In this document: one piece after another, positions 22,821 through 26,393 of the stretch
Layout: every line of letters begins with the position of its first letter
How positions within the stretch are numbered: position 1 is the stretch's first letter
Assembly: GCA_024860865.1 (NCBI GenBank)
Contig: JACRDV010000062.1
Span: forward strand, 1 to 26,393
DNA: 26,393 bases
Direction of reading: 5' to 3'
Source of the DNA: Methanobacteriota archaeon
GTDB lineage: Archaea > JACRDV01
Notes under the pieces: model-generated
Databases searched by the model: none
Told to the model about the DNA's origin: nothing
What the model saw: the letters and a program-made list of their open reading frames with translations, nothing else
Position numbers and translations under genes: made by a program

Positions 22821-23810
22821 TTAAAATACTTTAATATCTTCTACAGTCGCCTTTCTACTAAAATCGCTGATTTCTATACCATCAAATAAATAGGCAAGAG
22901 GATACTTGATTTCACGAATAATTCTCAGTTTTTCTTTTGCCACACTTTTCTTCAAAAGAGACCTTGCAAGAGACAAGAAATTTTTATCCCTCTCATCAAG
23001 TTCTGCTAGAAAAGAATAATACGATATCACTTCCTCTATTGCTTTGGTAAGAGAGAAGCCAGAATCTGTCCTTATAAATCCAAATACATCATCAACAAAT
23101 TTCCTATATATGAACTTGCTCTCTATGTTTTTGAAAAATATTTTTGGATTAAAAATTTTTCTAGTTCTGTAAAAATAATATAAAACAAGTTTTCTCAGAA
23201 CTGTTTTGTCAGGATTGAGCCTTGATACGTGATACAAATCATAGATGTCTCTGCCCTTCAGCCTGTCATATAAAGCCCTGATTTTTGTTGCTGCAATTTC
23301 TTCAATGCTGTAGGTCGTTACTATGAATTTTTTATTTGTAATAGGCAACAAGAGCTCTTTTTCTACTTTGTTTAACACAGGAAATCTTTCAATAAAGGAA
23401 ATCTCCAATTTTATTGGTTGTAAAGTCCCAAAAACAGGGGTATACTTTGCATGTATTGTGGTCTGTTCATATCTTGTTTTGGTTTTTATCTTATAATTCA
23501 TATCTTGCTCTTTAAGCAGTTCTATTATTCTGTCTTTTATTTTTCTCCTTTCTTCCATTATCTTTCCTTTTTTCCCTATGGCATTAAAGTCCAAATCTAT
23601 AGAAAGCCTGGGTGTTTCTTTCAAGAAAAGTTTGTTTATCGCAGTACCGCCCTTCAGATAAAGTCTTTCTGCAAGAAATTTGTCTGCGTAAATGTCTTTC
23701 AAAACATGGATTAGTCTGAAATCCTGTTCAGCTAAGCTCAAATTATTTGTTTTTATTTCAGATGCCCATTTTTTAATTTTTGTCTCTGTTATTTCCAGCA
23801 AATTTACCAT
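22821..23810 (-). CDS. AbiEii-family nucleotidyltransferase toxin
   Basis: 329 aa of the AbiEii/DUF1814 nucleotidyltransferase family, the toxin of type IV AbiE systems. These block growth, giving abortive phage defence; some relatives transfer nucleotides to tRNA 3' ends. Seen: YLKGGTAINKLF (KGG at 53-55), RLSIDLDFN (Asp72 and Asp74, metal-binding), the basic/Asp motif AATKIRALYDRLKGRDIYDLYHV (about 173-194) and a helical C-terminus. All key motifs are present. The start overlaps the AbiEi stop by 7 bases, so translation is coupled and the antitoxin is made first. Confidence 0.88.
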   Translation of the reverse strand: MVNLLEITETKIKKWASEIKTNNLSLAEQDFRLIHVLKDIYADKFLAERLYLKGGTAINKLFLKETPRLSIDLDFNAIGKKGKIMEERRKIKDRIIELLKEQDMNYKIKTKTRYEQTTIHAKYTPVFGTLQPIKLEISFIERFPVLNKVEKELLLPITNKKFIVTTYSIEEIAATKIRALYDRLKGRDIYDLYHVSRLNPDKTVLRKLVLYYFYRTRKIFNPKIFFKNIESKFIYRKFVDDVFGFIRTDSGFSLTKAIEEVISYYSFLAELDERDKNFLSLARSLLKKSVAKEKLRIIREIKYPLAYLFDGIEISDFSRKATVEDIKVF

Positions 23811-24640
23811 CCCATTATATCCACGTTCTCAATTATGTTCCATTTTTTGGATAGCTTTCCTTTTTTATGAGCAGCAATATCTAAAAGGTATGCTTTGTTT
23901 GAAACATGTTTTTCTAACTCCTTCAACAAATTTCTATTCACTTTATATCTATTCTGATACAACTTATCCAAAATAAACCCAAACCTCTGCTTGAGAGAGA
24001 AAGTCTTTATTCTGTTTATATACAAAATTAATTTTTTAGTGTTTATTCTATCCAAGGAATTAGAAATGGTCCTTGCAACCTCACCTAATCCACCGCACAA
24101 ATCATAGCGATCCACTAAATCTATTGTGGTTTTCTCTAGATCTGACACATTTAAAAATGAGTTTGAATACTTCATTCTTTCAATTCCAAAGGACATCTTC
24201 TCTGAAATTTTTCTGAACTCTATTCTACTGTTTCCTATTTGTACGGGTCTTCTCTGCCTTACAACAGCAACAGTGACGATCATAGGAAGTTGCTCGGCTA
24301 TTCCATGCAAGTGGGCAGCACTTTGGTAACCTACATAATATTTCTCGTTTAAAATTTGCATGAGTTGGTCTATTATTAGGTACGGATCATTTACAAATTT
24401 CTCTCTATTGTAGAGCATGTCTGGTGGAATAACTATGTATGTGCCTTTCCCTGCCCTGAAGAGTATTTTCTTTTTTGTCAGGTTGTGCAAAATCTTTCTT
24501 GCATTACCTTCTCTAATCTTCTGATACTTTACTATTTGTTCTACACTTGTAACACTCCTTTCCTTGTTGATAAGAGAAAAATATACTTCCTGCTCTCTTG
24601 GGCTCATTTTAATCCTTAAATCCTTCAATTTTTCCCTCAT
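23804..24640 (-). CDS. AbiEi-like antitoxin with winged-helix domain
   Basis: 278 aa. The N-terminal winged helix-turn-helix is SPREQEVYFSLINKERSVTS and REGNARKILHNLTKKKILF, with the wing AGKGTYIVIP. The central AbiEi antitoxin region shows YYVGYQSAAHLHGIAEQLP, VTVAVVRQRRP and LEKTTIDLVDRYDLCGGL. The wHTH should bind the inverted repeat between the TATA box and this gene's ATG and repress the operon. It is the first gene of an AbiEi-AbiEii-phosphoesterase transcription unit. The family resembles the COG5340-type predicted regulators that pair with AbiEii. Confidence 0.88.
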   Translation of the reverse strand: MREKLKDLRIKMSPREQEVYFSLINKERSVTSVEQIVKYQKIREGNARKILHNLTKKKILFRAGKGTYIVIPPDMLYNREKFVNDPYLIIDQLMQILNEKYYVGYQSAAHLHGIAEQLPMIVTVAVVRQRRPVQIGNSRIEFRKISEKMSFGIERMKYSNSFLNVSDLEKTTIDLVDRYDLCGGLGEVARTISNSLDRINTKKLILYINRIKTFSLKQRFGFILDKLYQNRYKVNRNLLKELEKHVSNKAYLLDIAAHKKGKLSKKWNIIENVDIMGW

Positions 24641-24651
24641 ATATACACACC

Positions 24652-24668
24652 GTTACTATTATAGTAAC
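24652..24668. promoter_or_regulatory. inverted-repeat operator of the AbiE operon
   Basis: GTTACTA-TTA-TAGTAAC: 7-bp arms with a 3-bp centre, followed by a further GTTAC half-site at 24669-24673. It lies between the TATA box and the AbiEi ATG, over the expected transcription start. A bound protein there would block initiation. AbiEi proteins are known to repress their own operons through inverted repeats. Confidence 0.65.
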
Positions 24669-24674
24669 GTTACG

Positions 24675-24684
24675 CATTTATAAA
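24675..24684 (-). promoter_or_regulatory. TATA box of the AbiE operon
   Basis: Minus-strand TTTATAAATG with a purine-rich upstream flank lies 35-44 nt before the ATG at 24640. The start point should fall within the inverted repeat at 24652-24668. Confidence 0.55.
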
Positions 24685-24704
24685 GCTTAATTTTTTAAGT
24701 TTTA

Positions 24705-24914
24705 TTATTCACTATACTCAAAATAAGAGCGAACAAAATATTTACAAAGTTTCATGAGCGCATAAATTGCATTTTCGCAAGCCACGAAGATTCTATTGGC
24801 AGCAGTGAGTATGTCGCCCTCTTCAAAGTTTCTCTTGGCAGAAGCAGGCGCACTCTTAGCACGGCTGAAATCCTCAATTATCTCATTTTTCACAGCGTCT
24901 TTCAATCCCTTCAC
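24705..24914 (-). CDS. truncated HEPN-domain protein
   Basis: 69 aa, beginning at a GTG that overlaps the end of the MNT gene by 32 bases. It resembles the first two helices of a HEPN domain (SAPASAKRNFEEGDILTAAN, then RIFVACENAIYALMK). It ends before the usual R-x4-6-H catalytic motif; the last residues (YFVRSYFEYSE) contain no His. HEPN partners are usually about 110-140 aa, so this is probably a 3'-truncated toxin, cut where the AbiE promoter begins. Alternative starts are the TTG or GTG just downstream. It may be inactive. Confidence 0.6.
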   Translation of the reverse strand: MKGLKDAVKNEIIEDFSRAKSAPASAKRNFEEGDILTAANRIFVACENAIYALMKLCKYFVRSYFEYSE

Positions 24915-25806
24915 CTTTCTGTATAATTTTATTAAAGAGCTTCATATAAAGACCCTCTATAATCTCCAACAGCTTTTCTGTTTTGAGTCTATTGGTGTTA
25001 CTCAAGATTTTGTATTCGCTTAATTTTTTTATTTTAGACATCGCATCTTTCCTTGACTGAGCTTCTAATCCTTCCAATTTGCATGCAAAAAATGCCAAAT
25101 CTTCAGATACTGTAGAAAGTATTTCTCTAGCAGATTCGTAATCTTTGTTTGTGTAATTTCTCCATGCTGCATTTATCCTCTCTTTCAAAAATTTCAATTC
25201 TTTTAAATCTTCATGTTGCTTCATGATTTCCCGCACATAATCTCCACCGTGAATTAATATTCCATTCATCAGCGCCTTTCTAATCAACTCATTTTCTTTA
25301 AATTCCATTTTAACGTCACTGGGCTTCAGGAAATGAATGTTTATTTTTTCGTCAGTCAGTTCAGAAATCTCCTTTTTGGCTCTGTTAATTTCTTTTTCAT
25401 CATCTGTAATTACAAGCAGGTCTATGTCGCTTTTTTCATCATAAGTTCCGGCAGCCAAAGAACCAAACAGTACGATGGCCTTTGGTTGGTTATACACAAA
25501 TTCTCTAAAAAGGGAGATAGCCGAAACCTTATTTTCAGGTAATGAAATGAATTTATGCTGATCAAAAAGTTGTCTCAGACTGAATGTTATGGGATTTAGG
25601 ATATTGAGCGATACAATCTTTGTTTTTCCAACTCTTTTTATCTTGAGTATGCCCAATGAAGAAAGTTTATTTATAGCGTCTGCCCCAGCGCCTTTCCCAA
25701 CATTGCTCCCTCTAATGAGCTCTATTTCCTTATACTCTTTCTGAGGATTTTTTAATAAAAGGGAAAGTATCCTTATAGCAGTCTTTGTTCCTATTATTTT
25801 TTCCAT
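24883..25806 (-). CDS. wHTH-MNT nucleotidyltransferase, antitoxin-like
   Basis: 307 aa. The N-terminal winged helix has TAIRILSLLLKNPQKEYKEI and ADAINKLSSLGILKIKRVGK. The MNT nucleotidyltransferase core is AIVLFGSLAAGTYDEKSDID (GS at 115-116, Asp127 and Asp129), followed by IHFLKPSDVKMEF. The C-terminal ~110 residues are all-helical and may be an extra HEPN-like part. MNT proteins paired with HEPN RNases act as antitoxins by AMPylating the toxin, and the downstream overlapping HEPN fragment fits such a pair. A TATA box lies 20-29 nt before the ATG, with tandem repeats upstream, suggesting self-regulation through the wHTH. Confidence 0.82.
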   Translation of the reverse strand: MEKIIGTKTAIRILSLLLKNPQKEYKEIELIRGSNVGKGAGADAINKLSSLGILKIKRVGKTKIVSLNILNPITFSLRQLFDQHKFISLPENKVSAISLFREFVYNQPKAIVLFGSLAAGTYDEKSDIDLLVITDDEKEINRAKKEISELTDEKINIHFLKPSDVKMEFKENELIRKALMNGILIHGGDYVREIMKQHEDLKELKFLKERINAAWRNYTNKDYESAREILSTVSEDLAFFACKLEGLEAQSRKDAMSKIKKLSEYKILSNTNRLKTEKLLEIIEGLYMKLFNKIIQKGEGIERRCEK

Positions 25807-25825
25807 ATTAAATAATTATTTTCAG

Positions 25826-25835
25826 CATTTAAATA
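25826..25835 (-). promoter_or_regulatory. TATA box for the MNT gene
   Basis: Minus-strand TATTTAAATG lies 20-29 nt before the ATG at 25806, giving an essentially leaderless transcript. Confidence 0.55.
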
Positions 25836-25848
25836 CTTTCCTGTTAAT

Positions 25849-25896
25849 AGGGAATATGTCCTAATTTAAGGGAATAATACCTATTTTTAGGAATCC
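25849..25896. repeat. 20-bp tandem repeats upstream of the MNT gene
   Basis: AGGGAATATGTCCTAATTTA (25849-25868), AGGGAATAATACCTATTTTT (25869-25888) and a partial third unit AGGAATCC (25889-25896). The strict 20-bp period, about two helical turns, puts the GGGAAT boxes on one DNA face. It starts 14 bp upstream of the TATA box, so it is a likely operator or activator site. Confidence 0.65.
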
Positions 25897-25917
25897 AAAA
25901 ACGTAAAATTACGGTCA

Positions 25918-26043
25918 GTGCGTTATTTCAACTCTCCTTTTTATCACAACCCAGGAATAGTCGCTGTGCATAGATCAGCAAGAGGAATAACTTCGAAGGA
26001 AGCTCTTGATGCGTTAAGAGGTGCCGTTAAAACGGTTGTATAG
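25918..26043 (+). CDS. 41-aa ORF or gene fragment, unrecognised
   Basis: From a GTG, reads VRYFNSPFYHNPGIVAVHRS, then ARGITSKEALDALRGAVKTVV. The composition is protein-like with a helical end, as in the C-terminus of a larger enzyme, but I cannot name the family. The frame is open back to 25891. It lies alone between the repeat element and the pilin-like remnant. It may be the tail of a deleted gene. Confidence 0.3.
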   Translation: MRYFNSPFYHNPGIVAVHRSARGITSKEALDALRGAVKTVV

Positions 26044-26140
26044 TATTCATACAATTTTTGAGATTTCTTCGCTTACAAATTTGAAAGTTCTTAATGATTT
26101 TATTTTGGCTATAAAATCAAGTGGTTAAATCAAATTCGTA

Positions 26141-26393
26141 TTACCAATATTCTTTTACATGATTCTCTAATATTTTGATACGCATTGGATTATCAATTAT
26201 CCTGCAAGTTCTTGTATAAGAACTGATTGTTTGGAGATCAGTTTTATCTGAATCCCATTTAATAGGTGTACCATTAGATGCAAGTAAGGTCTGTAAATAT
26301 TCGCAATCATATCAATCAGCTTCATTTCTTTCACAGTTTTCAATTGTTGAAATATTTGAAAGATTTGAATTATAAAGCTTGTACAGCCAAAAA
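26141..26393 (-). pseudogene. 3' part of a pilin-like/secreted protein gene with an in-frame stop, running off the window
   Basis: One minus-strand frame reads FWLYKLYNSNLSNISTIENC, then a TGA at 26312-26314, then YDCEYLQTLLASNGTPIKWD, SSYTRTCRIIDNPMRIKI and NHVKEYW before the stop at 26141. The residues on both sides of the TGA are protein-like and in the same frame, so a point mutation to a stop is the simplest reading. The paired Cys, Asn-rich region and Thr-Pro-Ile-Lys-Trp stretch look like the globular part of an archaeal pilin-like protein, but this is judged by style only. The 5' end is outside the window. No gene seen in 26044-26140. Confidence 0.45.

Noticed and set aside
1-26393. 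CRISPR array, tRNA or rRNA genes
   Set aside because: Looked for regularly spaced repeats and for tRNA T-arm and rRNA signatures on both strands; none seen.

Overview
The window reads as an AT-rich archaeal chromosome segment. Supporting signs are a class III (archaeal type IV pilin) signal peptide at 1392-1568, a C/D box methylation-guide RNA at 3118-3165, an archaeal-type topoisomerase IA, a short OB-fold ssDNA-binding protein, TATA boxes about 20-36 nt upstream of many start codons (leaderless transcription), and GGTGA Shine-Dalgarno sites in front of TTG starts. The lineage cannot be fixed from this sequence; a DPANN-like or other uncultured archaeon is only a guess.

Layout. 1-3.1 kb: membrane-anchored HtrA protease, mini-pilin, secreted S-layer-like protein and a small Cys-rich membrane protein. 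3.1-6.2 kb: C/D sRNA, a NUMOD3 homing-type endonuclease frame without a usable start, two small paralogous proteins beginning MTGPA plus a decayed third copy, an FeS helix-hairpin-helix DNA glycosylase and an OB-fold protein. 6.2-7 kb: DUF72 protein. 7.1-17.1 kb: a surface-protein locus, all on the minus strand. A 1423-residue secreted, N-glycosylation-rich protein ends in a hydrophobic C-tail and is followed by a multi-pass membrane protein. This [C-tail + membrane protein] unit occurs again twice downstream as free-standing modules (8571-7961 and 7929-7107), with decayed copies between. A 103-bp core is 98/103 identical between the full gene and one module, while the flanking tails have diverged. 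The array is interrupted by an IS66-like element that itself carries an intact ISL3-like element with 8-bp target duplications. 17.3-20.2 kb: topA, a small zinc protein and a PPOX-fold flavoprotein. 20.4-26 kb: a decaying accessory region with a MurG-like glycosyltransferase pseudogene, an AbrB/PIN toxin-antitoxin pair with a frameshifted toxin, a phosphoesterase cotranscribed with an AbiEi/AbiEii pair that has an inverted-repeat operator, and an MNT nucleotidyltransferase with a truncated HEPN partner under a 20-bp tandem-repeat element. 26.1-26.4 kb: the 3' end of a broken secreted/pilin-like gene.

How it fits together. The most unusual content is the surface-protein C-tail array, which looks like a set of alternative membrane-anchor cassettes, each with its own membrane partner, joined by a conserved recombination-size core. 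Whether it actively switches or is a decaying tandem duplication cannot be decided from one sequence. The right-hand end is a defence/toxin-antitoxin cluster with several genes in decay.
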